In this document: positions 25,394-35,774 of the stretch, one piece after another
Layout of the letters: every line of letters begins with the position of its first letter
Position numbering within the stretch: the first letter of the stretch is position 1
Origin: Halovibrio salipaludis
Lineage (GTDB): Bacteria; Pseudomonadota; Gammaproteobacteria; Pseudomonadales; Oleiphilaceae
DNA length: 64,000 nucleotides
Assembly: GCF_002286965.1 (NCBI RefSeq)
Contig: NZ_NSKD01000001.1
Span: 434,001-498,000 of the forward strand
Reading direction: 5' to 3'
Notes under the pieces: model-generated
The model's input: only the letters and a program-made list of their open reading frames with translations
The model's database searches: none
What the model was told of the DNA's origin: nothing
Program-made: the position numbers and the translations under genes

Positions 25394-27462
25394 GCTGGCT
25401 CTCCCGCGGCTGAGGCCGCCCGATCCGATTCAGTGATACCCGACTGGCGCAGCAGAGGCTCCTCGCTGGGGTCGCGCCCCCGGAAGGCCCGGTAGAGCGC
25501 CGCCGGTTCGCGTGAACCACCCTTTTCCAGAATATTCTCGCGGAAAGCGCGCCCCGCCTCCGGATCAAAAATGCCCTGTTCCTCGAACAGCGAGAAGGCA
25601 TCCGCCGCCAGTACCTCGGCCCACTTGTAGCTGTAGTAACCCGCGGCATAGGGGCCGGCAAAGATGTGGGCGAAGGACTGCGGGAAACGGTTGAACGCCG
25701 GTGGATGCACCACGGCCACCTGGTTGCGGACCTCGGTCAGAAGCGCCAGCGGGTCCACGGGGTCAGCCGGGTCGTATTCGCTGTGCAGCCGGAAATCAAA
25801 CAGCGAGAACTCCAGCTGGCGCACCATCTGCATGCCGCTCTGGAAGTTGCGCGCCGCCAGCATGCGTTCGAGCATGTCGTCCGGAAGCGGTTCGCCGGTC
25901 TCGTGATGGCCGGCAATCAGCGCCAGTGATTCACGGTCCCAGCACCAGTTCTCCAGGAACTGGCTGGGCAGCTCCACCGCGTCCCAGGCCACGCCGTTGA
26001 TGCCGGAAACATCCGCCACGTCCACCCGGGTGAGCATGTGGTGCAGCCCATGGCCGAACTCATGGAAGAGCGTCACCACCTCATCATGGGTCAGCAACGA
26101 AGGCTGATCGCCCACGGGGGGCGTGAAGTTGCAGGTCAGGAAGGCGACCGGGAGCTGCACGCTGCCGTCGTCATGGCGCCAGCGGACACGGCAGTCGGCC
26201 ATCCAGGCGCCACCCCGCTTGCCCTGGCGGGCGTAGAGATCCAGATAGAAGAAGGCCACGGGCTCGCCGCCGCGCTCCATGCGGTAGGCGGTCACGTCGT
26301 CGTGCCAGGCGGGGATGCTTTCATCCGCCACGATGCGCACCTCGAACAGCTTCTCGACCACCCGGAACAGGCCGCTGATCACCCGGTCCACCGGGAACCA
26401 GGGCCGGACCTCCTCCTCGGAAATACTGAACCGCGCATGACGCAGCTTCTCCCCGTAATACCCCAGGTCCCAGGCTTCCAGCGGCTCGGGCCCGCCCTGT
26501 TGCCGGGCAAACTCACGCAGTTCCTCGAGCTCACGCTCGGCGACCGGCCGGGCGCGCCCCGCCAGCCGGTTCAGGAAGCCCAGCACCTCCTCCTCGCTGG
26601 CCGCCATCTTGGTGGCCAGGCTCAGCTGGGCGTAGTTGTCGTACCCCAGAAGCTGGGCCTGTTCGTGACGGCGCTTCAGGATCTCGTCGATCAGCGGGCT
26701 GTTGTCCCAGCGCCCGGCATCCGGGCCCTGGTCCGACGCACGGGTGGTGAAGGCCTCGTACACCTCGCGGCGCAGTGCGCGGTTATCACAGTAGGTCAGC
26801 ACCGGATAGAAGGAAGGAAAATCCAGGGTGATCACCCATCCGTCCAGGCCACGCTGCTGCGCCGCCTGGCGGGCACTGTCCATAGCGGTCTGGGGCAACC
26901 CCGAGAGCTCGGATTCATCGGTCACGTGACGGTACCAGTTCTGGGTGGCGTCCAGCACATTGTCACCGAAACGGCTCTCCAGATCCGCCAGTTCCTGGGA
27001 AAGAGTGGCGAAACGCGCCTTCTGCGCCTCCGGCAGATCCACGCCGCCGAGCCGGAAGTCGCGCAGGGTCTGGCGGATCGCTTCCTGTTGATCCTCCCTC
27101 AGCTGCGGGAATTCATCGCTTTCCGCCAGCCGCTTGTAGGTCTCGCACAGCGCCGCGTTCTGGCTGATCTCGGAACCGTATTCGGTGATCTTCTGGAGGC
27201 AGCGCTTGTGCACCTCGCGGATGGCTTCGTCGTTCATGACGCCATTGAGGTGCGAGAGGATCGACCAGGCGTTATTGAGGCGGTCGTCCAGGACCTGCAT
27301 CGGCTGTGCCAGGCTCTCCCAGGTCGGGGCCTGCTGCTCCGCCAGTTCCGCCACGCGTGCCCGGTTCTCCTTCAGGATCCGGTCGATGGCCGGCTCCATG
27401 TGCTCGACATCAATGGCATCGAACTGCGGCAGCTGGTCCTGAGCCAGCAGAGGATTGTTCAT
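25390..27462 (-). CDS. prlC: Oligopeptidase A (M3 metallopeptidase)
   Basis: This 690-residue cytoplasmic zinc peptidase cuts short peptides, including cleaved signal peptides. The zinc motif is H467-E468-F-G-H471 (TLFHEFGHGLHHML), and the third ligand Glu lies about 25 residues later in AVELPSQFLENW. The length and the long helical N-terminal half match E. coli OpdA/PrlC (about 680). It is divergent from the gamma carbonic anhydrase gene, with 83 bases between the starts. Confidence 0.96.
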   Translation of the reverse strand: MNNPLLAQDQLPQFDAIDVEHMEPAIDRILKENRARVAELAEQQAPTWESLAQPMQVLDDRLNNAWSILSHLNGVMNDEAIREVHKRCLQKITEYGSEISQNAALCETYKRLAESDEFPQLREDQQEAIRQTLRDFRLGGVDLPEAQKARFATLSQELADLESRFGDNVLDATQNWYRHVTDESELSGLPQTAMDSARQAAQQRGLDGWVITLDFPSFYPVLTYCDNRALRREVYEAFTTRASDQGPDAGRWDNSPLIDEILKRRHEQAQLLGYDNYAQLSLATKMAASEEEVLGFLNRLAGRARPVAERELEELREFARQQGGPEPLEAWDLGYYGEKLRHARFSISEEEVRPWFPVDRVISGLFRVVEKLFEVRIVADESIPAWHDDVTAYRMERGGEPVAFFYLDLYARQGKRGGAWMADCRVRWRHDDGSVQLPVAFLTCNFTPPVGDQPSLLTHDEVVTLFHEFGHGLHHMLTRVDVADVSGINGVAWDAVELPSQFLENWCWDRESLALIAGHHETGEPLPDDMLERMLAARNFQSGMQMVRQLEFSLFDFRLHSEYDPADPVDPLALLTEVRNQVAVVHPPAFNRFPQSFAHIFAGPYAAGYYSYKWAEVLAADAFSLFEEQGIFDPEAGRAFRENILEKGGSREPAALYRAFRGRDPSEEPLLRQSGITESDRAASAAGEPA

Positions 27463-27545
27463 GGAGCGTCTCCTGCGTGTGACCTTGATGCAATCATGAT
27501 GACATACTTCCCGTAACCACCCTAAGTTCAGATGGAGGACCCACC

Positions 27546-28085
27546 GTGACCCGGATCCGCAGCCACAAGGGCGATCACCCCCAGCTCGGGGACCGCGTAT
27601 GGATTGATCCCACCGCCACCGTCATCGGCGACGTGGTGCTGGGCGACGACTGCTCGGTCTGGCCCATGACCGCCATAAGGGGCGATATGCACCGCATCCG
27701 CATCGGCAACCGCTGCAGCATCCAGGACGGTTCCGTCTGCCACATCACCCACGCCGGCCCCTACAACCCGGACGGCTTCCCCCTCACTGTGGGCGATGAT
27801 GTCACGGTCGGGCACAAGGCCCTGCTGCACGGCTGCACCATCGGCAGCCGGGTGCTGGTCGGTATGGGCTCCATCATCATGGACGGTGCCGTCGTGGAGG
27901 ACGAAGTCATCATTGCCGCCGGCACCCTGGTACCGCCGGGCAAGACCCTGGAATCCGGCTACCTGTACCGCGGCAGCCCAGCACGCCAGGCCCGCCCCCT
28001 CACCGACGAGGAGCTTGAGTTCTTCACCTACACTGCCGGAAATTACGTCAAGCTCAAGGACGAATTCCTTGCCGATGCCCCTTGA
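27546..28085 (+). CDS. Gamma-class carbonic anhydrase-like protein (YrdA type)
   Basis: The 179-residue protein folds as a left-handed beta helix made of hexapeptide repeats (for example IGDVVLGDDCSVWP and IGNRCSIQDG). Zinc-type histidines are visible in VCHITHAG and VGHKALLHGC. Many YrdA-like members show low or no carbonic anhydrase activity, so the reaction should not be taken for granted. The start is GTG, supported by GGAGG seven bases upstream. The stop codon overlaps the sigma-32-like promoter of the next gene. Confidence 0.9.
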   Translation: MTRIRSHKGDHPQLGDRVWIDPTATVIGDVVLGDDCSVWPMTAIRGDMHRIRIGNRCSIQDGSVCHITHAGPYNPDGFPLTVGDDVTVGHKALLHGCTIGSRVLVGMGSIIMDGAVVEDEVIIAAGTLVPPGKTLESGYLYRGSPARQARPLTDEELEFFTYTAGNYVKLKDEFLADAP

Positions 28086-28108
28086 AAATACGCAGGCAGT
28101 CCCTACCT
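28081..28108 (+). promoter_or_regulatory. Candidate sigma-32 (heat-shock) promoter of hsp20
   Basis: CTTGAAA (28081-28087), a 13-base spacer and CCCTACCT (28101-28108) match the RpoH consensus CTTGAAA-N11-16-CCCCATNT closely; the -35 part is perfect. The leader to the hsp20 ATG at 28225 is about 110 bases. A CUCC segment in the leader near 28161 could pair with the GGAG of the ribosome site and act as a thermometer, but this pairing is only four bases and speculative. Confidence 0.6.
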
Positions 28109-28224
28109 ATCCAACAGGGCGTTAGGGAAGCGGACTGATGATCCGGCGCCGGTCAGCCACGCTCCCCCCTGATGAAGCTGTTGTCCCGACATGATTTCAG
28201 GTTCGTTGAGAGGAGGTGATAACC

Positions 28225-28683
28225 ATGACAGCCATGACCCGCTGGAACCCCTTTGCCGAGTTCGAGGACATTCTCGATCGCTATAACCGCCAGGTGGCCG
28301 GCCGCAATGCGGCCCCGGCCACCAACGGCAACCGGGAGATCCTGCAGAAAACCGACTGGGCACCCTCGGTGGACATCACCGAGAACAAGGATGCCTTCGT
28401 CATAACCGCGGAACTGCCCGGAATCCGGAAAGAGGATGTGAATGTCTCGGTGCAGGATGGCGTCCTCACCATTCAGGGTGAGCGCAGCTTCGAGAACACC
28501 GAGGACGAGGCCAAACGGCACCGTGTGGAACGGTTCTACGGCCACTTCGCCCGCAGCTTCTCGCTGCCGGATAATGTGGACGACGAGAACATCAAGGCCA
28601 ACTACCACGATGGCGTGCTTGAGCTGACCCTGGCCAAGCAGGAGAAGGCCAAGCCCCGGGCCATCGAGGTGGAAGTCAACTGA
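28225..28683 (+). CDS. Hsp20/alpha-crystallin small heat-shock protein
   Basis: This 152-residue chaperone has a short N-terminal arm starting MTAMTRWNPFAEFEDI and an alpha-crystallin domain (about 45-138) that includes VVITAELPGI-like text and the hallmark DGVLELTLAK. The C-terminal tail carries an I-x-V motif (AIEVEV) used for oligomer contacts. It should bind unfolding proteins under heat stress without ATP. I chose the ATG at 28225 because AGGAGGTGA lies at ideal spacing; an upstream GTG at 28216 is inside that site. A sigma-32-like promoter precedes it and a strong terminator follows. Confidence 0.94.
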   Translation: MTAMTRWNPFAEFEDILDRYNRQVAGRNAAPATNGNREILQKTDWAPSVDITENKDAFVITAELPGIRKEDVNVSVQDGVLTIQGERSFENTEDEAKRHRVERFYGHFARSFSLPDNVDDENIKANYHDGVLELTLAKQEKAKPRAIEVEVN

Positions 28684-28714
28684 CCCCTCGGGGCAGGACG
28701 CCCCATGGTGCTCC

Positions 28715-28741
28715 GGCGCCGGCTCTGCCGGCGCCTTTTTT
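28715..28741 (+). terminator. Rho-independent terminator after hsp20
   Basis: A perfect nine-base stem, GGCGCCGGC and GCCGGCGCC around a TCT loop, is followed directly by six T residues. It sits 32 bases after the hsp20 stop and reads on the plus strand. The minus strand has no T-run, so it would not efficiently stop motB transcription; motB ends at 28753. Confidence 0.9.
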
Positions 28742-28752
28742 ATGCCCGGAAC

Positions 28753-29580
28753 TCAGCTCCCGGTGTCACAGTCCGGCTCATAGATCTCGATCTCCACCCG
28801 CCGGTTCTTCTCCCGCCCCTCCGGCGTATCGTTATCGGCGATAGGGCGGGTTTCGGCACGTCCTGCCGCCACCACGTTTTCCGCCGGTATGGCGCGGTTG
28901 AGCACCAGCTCATGCACCAGGGAAGCAGCACGCGCCGCGGACAGATCCCAGTTGGAGCGGTAACGGTCACTGACGATGGGCCGGTTGTCCGTATGGCCGG
29001 TGACGATCACCTCGCCGTCACAGCGGGCTACAATATCCACGATGTCGTCCACCACAGGGCGGATATCCGGAATCAGTTCGGCACTACCCACCGGAAAGGT
29101 CGCCTCGTCATTGAAACGGATCACCACCCGCTGGCGGTCAAACCCGACGTCAATCTGCTCCTCACTGACCGCATCCTCCATTTCCGAGATCAGCATGCTG
29201 GCGAGCTGTTCCACCCCGGGGTGTACATCCGGGCGGGCCGGCTCCGCCGAGGCCTGATCCCGGAGCATGGCGTCGCCCTCGGAAGGGGCCGCGGGTGCCC
29301 CGTCCATGGGGATGGGAACATCCTCGCTGATGGCCGGCGACTCCGTATCCTCATCCGCCAGCCCCTGGGGCTCGGGCATCCGATCGGGCGCCATATTGAA
29401 CGCCTCAACCAGGGACGTGACCATGGCCCGGTACTTCTCCGCATCCATGCTGGAAAAGGACAGCATCAGGATGAAAAAGGTCATCAGCAGCATGAACATG
29501 TCCGCCAGGGTGGTCATCCACCCCGGCGAGCTGCTGCTGGTGTTGCCGCGTCGGGGCCGGCGCTTCGGCAGTGCCGCCAT
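28753..29580 (-). CDS. motB: Flagellar stator-type protein MotB/PomB (OmpA family)
   Basis: The 275-residue protein has a basic N-terminus, one membrane helix (about 22-42) with the ion-binding Asp27 in TLADMFMLLMTFF, and a periplasmic OmpA-like peptidoglycan-binding domain (about 150-270). OmpA signature segments are VTGHTDNRPI and GREKNRRVEIEI. It forms a stator with the MotA-like protein just upstream. The helix resembles sodium-type PomB more than E. coli MotB by eye, but I cannot settle the ion. I chose ATG at 29580 over the TTG one codon earlier; GGAGGG lies six to seven bases away. Confidence 0.9.
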   Translation of the reverse strand: MAALPKRRPRRGNTSSSSPGWMTTLADMFMLLMTFFILMLSFSSMDAEKYRAMVTSLVEAFNMAPDRMPEPQGLADEDTESPAISEDVPIPMDGAPAAPSEGDAMLRDQASAEPARPDVHPGVEQLASMLISEMEDAVSEEQIDVGFDRQRVVIRFNDEATFPVGSAELIPDIRPVVDDIVDIVARCDGEVIVTGHTDNRPIVSDRYRSNWDLSAARAASLVHELVLNRAIPAENVVAAGRAETRPIADNDTPEGREKNRRVEIEIYEPDCDTGS

Positions 29581-29592
29581 CAACGCCCTCCG

Positions 29593-30366
29593 TCAGGCCT
29601 GTCGGCCCTGGTCGAGGCGCTGACGCGCCTCGGGTGAGAGGTAGGCGGCCAGCACATCCTGCATGACGCGCGGGTTCTGGCCCTGCAGGATGTTCTGCAT
29701 GGAGGTCAGCACCAGGGTCATGTTGCGCTGCTCGTCCTGCATCTTGAGCTGGAGCTTGTCCGCCAGCGGCAGGAAGATCACCTGGCCGATGGCCACGCCA
29801 TAGAAGGTGGTCAGCAGGGCCACCGCCATGGCGGGGCCAATGCCCGACGGGTCATCCATCTGGTTGAGCATCTGCACCAGCCCCACCAGTGTGCCGATCA
29901 TGCCCAGCGCCGGCGCGGAGTCGCCAATGCCCCGGAAGACCCTTTCAGCATTCTCATAGCGCTCCAGCGTCTGCTGGAACTCGTGGGTCATGGCTTCTTC
30001 GATGAATTCCGGCGGATGACCGTCCACGGCCAGCTCAATGCTTCTGGCCAGGAACCGGTAGCGGGTGTCGTAATCCTCCAGGCCCAGGATGCCTTTCTTG
30101 CGGACGATGTCCGCCAGGTCCCGGATCTGCAGGATCAGGTCCAGGGGCTCCTCGGTGCGGTCCCGGAAGGCCTCGCCAAACGCCATGCGGAAGGCGCTGA
30201 CCACCGAGGTCATGCGGTGCTTGATGAGGGTCACCGCCAGGGTGCCCACCACCACGATGAGAAAACCGGGAATATTGAGGAAGGACGCGAGACCGGAACT
30301 GGTGGCGATCGCGGCAACAATGGTGGTGATGCCGACCAGCAGGCCGAGCAGTGTCAGAAGATCCAT
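29593..30366 (-). CDS. motA: Flagellar stator-type protein MotA/PomA
   Basis: This 257-residue protein has four membrane helices: two near the N-terminus (about 4-20 and 30-48) and two after residue 145. The conserved pore segment APALGMIGTLVGLVQML and the following TTFYGVAIGQVIFLPLADKL are typical of PomA/MotA. It surrounds the MotB helix to form the ion channel that drives motor rotation. No other flagellar gene is present in the window, so the pair could serve a main or an accessory stator. Confidence 0.9.
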   Translation of the reverse strand: MDLLTLLGLLVGITTIVAAIATSSGLASFLNIPGFLIVVVGTLAVTLIKHRMTSVVSAFRMAFGEAFRDRTEEPLDLILQIRDLADIVRKKGILGLEDYDTRYRFLARSIELAVDGHPPEFIEEAMTHEFQQTLERYENAERVFRGIGDSAPALGMIGTLVGLVQMLNQMDDPSGIGPAMAVALLTTFYGVAIGQVIFLPLADKLQLKMQDEQRNMTLVLTSMQNILQGQNPRVMQDVLAAYLSPEARQRLDQGRQA

Positions 30367-30390
30367 GGCGCCTCACTGTCTCTGAAAGGG

Positions 30391-30409
30391 GCCGGGAATT
30401 CCTCCCGGC
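30391..30409. other. Hairpin between aroE and motA
   Basis: GCCGGGA and TCCCGGC form a seven-base stem around ATTCC, in the 88-base gap between the aroE stop and the motA start. There is no T-run on either side, so it may be a weak terminator, an RNA-processing element or chance in GC-rich DNA. Confidence 0.3.
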
Positions 30410-30454
30410 TGGCCTCCATGGCCCCAGCATAGTCCAGATTCAGCGGAACAGCCT

Positions 30455-32228
<1,774 letters not shown>

Positions 32229-32801
32229 TCAGTCACGCAGAAGGGTACCATCCATGGGGTCGATGATGCGGCTCGGGCGTCGGGCGCCACCCAGGGCTCC
32301 GGTTAGGATACCATCCAGCTCACTGCCGAATGCCCGGTGGATCTGCCAGGGCCAACGCAGCGGCGAACCGCCGGCGCGATTGCAGGAGGTGGATACCAGT
32401 GGCCCACCGAAAGCCCGACACAGACGCCGGACCTGGGGGTGCTCGGGCACCCGCACGGCCACCCGTTCGTGGTCGCCGCGCACCAGGGAAGGCACACGCT
32501 GGTCGGGATCCGGCAACAGCAGGGTATTGGGGCCGGGCCAGTAGTCGTCCACCGCCTTCCGGAGCGCTGCTGGCGCGTCCGCCAGCAGGAAATCCAGCTG
32601 CCGCGTATCCGCCGCCACCAGGATCAGGCCCTTGTGCCAGGGCCGGCCCTTGAGCGCCAGGATCCGCTCCACGGCCTCCGGGTCCCAGGGGTCACAGCCC
32701 AGTCCCCAGACCGCCTCCGTGGGGTAGGCCCAGACGCCGCCGGCCATGAGTGAATCCACTGCCTGTTCAATATGCCACCAGTCCGGGCTCCGCGCTGCCA
32801 C
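32229..32801 (-). CDS. tsaC: Threonylcarbamoyl-AMP synthase (Sua5/YrdC family)
   Basis: The 190-residue protein makes threonylcarbamoyl-AMP from threonine, bicarbonate and ATP for the t6A37 modification of ANN-decoding tRNAs. YrdC-domain segments are visible: GGVWAYPTEAVWGLGCDP, the KGRPWHKGLI loop, WPGPNTLLL and STSCNRAGGSP. It is the short TsaC form, without the Sua5 C-terminal domain. The start is GTG with GGAGG five bases upstream. It follows dprA by about 57 bases. Confidence 0.94.
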   Translation of the reverse strand: MAARSPDWWHIEQAVDSLMAGGVWAYPTEAVWGLGCDPWDPEAVERILALKGRPWHKGLILVAADTRQLDFLLADAPAALRKAVDDYWPGPNTLLLPDPDQRVPSLVRGDHERVAVRVPEHPQVRRLCRAFGGPLVSTSCNRAGGSPLRWPWQIHRAFGSELDGILTGALGGARRPSRIIDPMDGTLLRD

Positions 32802-32858
32802 CGGTACCTCCGTCTCCAGAATCGTCAGGCGGAAGTCTATCCCCAGCGGCGGCCCACG

Positions 32859-34010
32859 TCAGCCCGATCGGCGTCGATAGCCGCCCGGCGTTGATTCCAC
32901 CAGCCCCTCCATCTCCAGCAGCAGCATGGCCTGGAGCAGGTCGGCGGCTGCCATGCCCGTGGCCCGGCAGAGACGGTCCGAGTCCACCGGTTCATAGGTC
33001 ACTGCATCCAGAACACGACGGCTGTCATCATCCAGGTGTGCCGGCGTGTGAGCGGCTTCCGGTTGGGTCTGCGACGGCAGGGACTCCCAGACACCCAGCT
33101 CCGAAACAATGTCCTCCACTGTCTCCACCAGCACTGCGCCTTCCCGGATCAGGCGATGACAGCCCCGGACGCCTGGCTGATGGATGGACCCGGGAATGGC
33201 GAAGACCTCCCGCCCCTGCTCCATCGCCAGCCGTGCCGTGATGAGCGAGCCGCTGCGCAGCCCGGCTTCCACCACCAGAACCCCCCGGCAGAGCCCGCTG
33301 ATCAGGCGGTTGCGCTGGGGAAACAGGTGGGCACGGGCCGGGGTTCCCGGAGGCAGCTCCGAGACCAGAAGCCCTCCGGCCTCCAGCATGTCCCTGGCCA
33401 GCGCCTCGTGGCGGCGCGGATAGGGGCGGTCCACGCCGTTGGCGAGGATGCCCACGGTGGCACCAGCGCCTTCCAGCGCGCCCTTGTGGGCCGCCCCGTC
33501 AATGCCGAGGGCCAGGCCACTGACCACGCTGAAGCCACCCTCGGCCAGGGCATGGGCAAAACGCCGCGCATGGTTGAGGCCGTCGCGGCTGGCGTGCCGG
33601 CTGCCGACCATGGCGAGGCAGGGGCGATTGAGCCCGTTGATGTCACCCCGGCAGTAGAGCACTGGCGGAGGGCCATGGATGTGTCTCAGCGTCTCGGGAT
33701 AGGCCGGATCCCGCCAGTGGATAACACGGATCCCGAGCTCCCGGCACTGCTGCCGGGCATGATCCAGGCGTTTTCGCGTGGTGGGCTCCAGCCCCTGGGC
33801 CTGCCAGGCGGTCAGGGACTGGCGGGTGGAGGGCGGCAGACCGAGGGCCCGCAGGCTGTCCGGCGTCATGGCCAGCAGCCGTGTGGGGTCCTCAAGCTGA
33901 TCCAGCACCACCTGCCAGTGCTCCGGATTCATGCCCGGCAGCAGCGCCAGAAGATGATGGGCATCGCCCGTCTCCGGGCCGGGGAGGGTGGGTCGTTCCA
34001 TGACCGTCAT
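32859..34010 (-). CDS. dprA: DNA-processing protein DprA (Smf)
   Basis: This 383-residue protein loads RecA on incoming single-stranded DNA during natural transformation. It has an N-terminal helical region (about 1-85), the central Rossmann-like DprA domain (MVGSRHASRDGL, VVSGLALGIDGAAHKGAL, PQRNRLISGL, EAGLRSGSLITARLA) and a C-terminal winged-helix domain. It is preceded by the LysM gene, the same order as in other gammaproteobacteria. Presence alone does not prove competence. Confidence 0.95.
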   Translation of the reverse strand: MTVMERPTLPGPETGDAHHLLALLPGMNPEHWQVVLDQLEDPTRLLAMTPDSLRALGLPPSTRQSLTAWQAQGLEPTTRKRLDHARQQCRELGIRVIHWRDPAYPETLRHIHGPPPVLYCRGDINGLNRPCLAMVGSRHASRDGLNHARRFAHALAEGGFSVVSGLALGIDGAAHKGALEGAGATVGILANGVDRPYPRRHEALARDMLEAGGLLVSELPPGTPARAHLFPQRNRLISGLCRGVLVVEAGLRSGSLITARLAMEQGREVFAIPGSIHQPGVRGCHRLIREGAVLVETVEDIVSELGVWESLPSQTQPEAAHTPAHLDDDSRRVLDAVTYEPVDSDRLCRATGMAAADLLQAMLLLEMEGLVESTPGGYRRRSG

Positions 34011-34039
34011 CGGTGACTTCCTCTGTCAGAAAGGTTGTT

Positions 34040-35062
34040 TCAGGGGTTACGGACCTCGTCCATGATCTCCAGTGGTCGCGTCGCCTGCAGCACCAGCCCG
34101 TAGCTGAGCTTCTCATAGGTGCGGAAGACCATCAGCAGCCCGGCCCGTTCCGACGGCAGCTGCAGCAGTTCATCCGTCACCGGGTCCCGCGCCTGGTTGC
34201 CCTGCTTGTAGGCCGCCAGCACATGACCCGGCTCCAGGCCCTCGCGTTCACCGCGGTTGATGGTGACCACATTATACTGGCCGATGTTGCTGACGCCATC
34301 CTCGACATCGATCATCTGCCCCCGGATCTCGGTCCCGGGCGCGCGGGGCTGGAAGCGCGTGGTGATCTCGCGTGCCTCGGTGGGCAACAGCCGGTCCTTC
34401 GCTTCAATCTCTTCACGGCTGGCGGTCAGATCCACGCTCAGAAGCTCACCGTTGACCTCGGCCACACGACCACGGCCCATGGAACGTGCCTCCAGACCCA
34501 GGAATTCACCGGTTTCCGGATCCACGTGCCGCGTGCCGCGCCGGAACACCGCCAGGGTCTCCCGGGGCTGCGCCTCGCCTCTTGCGTAGACCCGATCCCC
34601 GGCACCCGTGATCGAACGCCGATCCCGGCCCTGCACGATATAGGGCGCTTCCTCCAGCGTGGACTCATCAACGATGCGCGTGTTGGACAGGAAGCTCCGG
34701 ATCTCCTCCAGTGGAATGGTGGGAATGGGGGTGTCCAGCGGGGTTTCCTTCACCTCCGGGGAGAGCTTGATTTCCCGGTCCGTGTCCTTGGCCCGCGTCA
34801 GCCGCGGCTGGCCATCCACCCAGGTCAGTTCCAGGACATCGCCCGGGTAGATCAGGTGCGGATTGTCCACCTGGGGGTTGGCCTGCCAGATCTCCGGCCA
34901 GTTCCACGGTTCCTTCAGGAAGCGTGCGCTGATGTCCCAGAGTGTATCCCCGGGCTGGACGGTATACTGCTCGGGATGGTCATCCCGCAGCTGTGTCTCG
35001 GCCATGATCCCGGTGGCGCCCAGCCCGAGGGCCACCGTGAGCAGAATCGACAGAATCCTCAT
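34040..35062 (-). CDS. LysM peptidoglycan-binding protein
   Basis: The 340-residue exported protein has a signal peptide (about 1-21, MRILSILLTVALGLGATGIMA) and one LysM domain right after it (YTVQPGDTLWDISARFLKEPWNWPEIW, then NPHLIYPGDVL). The rest is beta-rich and of unknown role. I chose ATG at 35062 since AAGGAAA lies seven bases upstream and it gives a clean leader; an upstream ATG at 35104 has no good ribosome site. It heads the dprA operon and is divergent from def. A TATAGT box on the minus strand at 35119-35114 may be its -10. Confidence 0.9.
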   Translation of the reverse strand: MRILSILLTVALGLGATGIMAETQLRDDHPEQYTVQPGDTLWDISARFLKEPWNWPEIWQANPQVDNPHLIYPGDVLELTWVDGQPRLTRAKDTDREIKLSPEVKETPLDTPIPTIPLEEIRSFLSNTRIVDESTLEEAPYIVQGRDRRSITGAGDRVYARGEAQPRETLAVFRRGTRHVDPETGEFLGLEARSMGRGRVAEVNGELLSVDLTASREEIEAKDRLLPTEAREITTRFQPRAPGTEIRGQMIDVEDGVSNIGQYNVVTINRGEREGLEPGHVLAAYKQGNQARDPVTDELLQLPSERAGLLMVFRTYEKLSYGLVLQATRPLEIMDEVRNP

Positions 35063-35195
35063 GCTCGGTTTCCTTGCTGGCTTGTCTCGATCGATCGACG
35101 TCATTATTTCACCACTATAGAAGAAATAACGCCATTTGCGATCCCAGTGGGTGGACCCTGTCCACAACACTGCAATGATTTGTAAGCGCCGCGGT

Positions 35196-35225
35196 TTGTG
35201 CGGCCATTGCCTGATGCGTGATAAT
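35196..35225 (+). promoter_or_regulatory. Candidate def-fmt promoter
   Basis: TTGTGC (35196-35201) and GATAAT (35220-35225) are 18 bases apart, 28 bases before the def ATG. The -10 matches five of six consensus bases; the -35 is weak. Confidence 0.4.
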
Positions 35226-35253
35226 GACGCCAGTAACCCTTCGGAGCAGCACC

Positions 35254-35760
35254 ATGACTCTCAGTATTCTGGAATTTCCGGACCCGCGGCTGCGGACCGT
35301 TGCCGAGCCGGTGACGTCCGTCGATGACAGCATCCGGCGCCTGGTCGATGACATGATCGAAACCATGTATGAGGCGCCGGGCATCGGGCTGGCCGCCACC
35401 CAGGTGAACGTCCACCGGCGGGTACTGGTGATCGATCTTTCCGAGGACCAGAGCAACCCCCGGGTATTCATCAACCCTGAACTCGAGATCCCCGAGAGCG
35501 AGAAGGAGCCCATGCAGGAAGGCTGCCTCTCCATTCCGGGCGTCTACGAGGATGTCTCCCGTCCGCAGTCCGTGCGGGTCCGGGCACTGGACTACCACGG
35601 TGAGCCCTTCGAAGAGGAGCACAGCGGTCTCATGGCGGTCTGTCTGCAGCATGAGGTGGATCACCTGAACGGTAAGCTCTTCATCGACTATCTGAGCCAG
35701 CTCAAGCGCAGCCGCATCCGGCGCAGGGTCGAGAAACAGCAGCGCCAGAAAGCCTCCTGA
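35254..35760 (+). CDS. def: Peptide deformylase
   Basis: This 168-residue metalloenzyme removes the formyl group from new N-termini. All three active-site motifs are present: [16 protein letters not shown] with the Cys ligand, and QHEVDHLNG with two His ligands and the catalytic Glu. I start it at the ATG at 35254 ([10 protein letters not shown]), with GGAG seven bases before; a longer frame to 35218 lacks a ribosome site. It is co-transcribed with fmt, 14 bases downstream. Confidence 0.97.
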   Translation: MTLSILEFPDPRLRTVAEPVTSVDDSIRRLVDDMIETMYEAPGIGLAATQVNVHRRVLVIDLSEDQSNPRVFINPELEIPESEKEPMQEGCLSIPGVYEDVSRPQSVRVRALDYHGEPFEEEHSGLMAVCLQHEVDHLNGKLFIDYLSQLKRSRIRRRVEKQQRQKAS

Positions 35761-35774
35761 GGAGTCACTGAACC

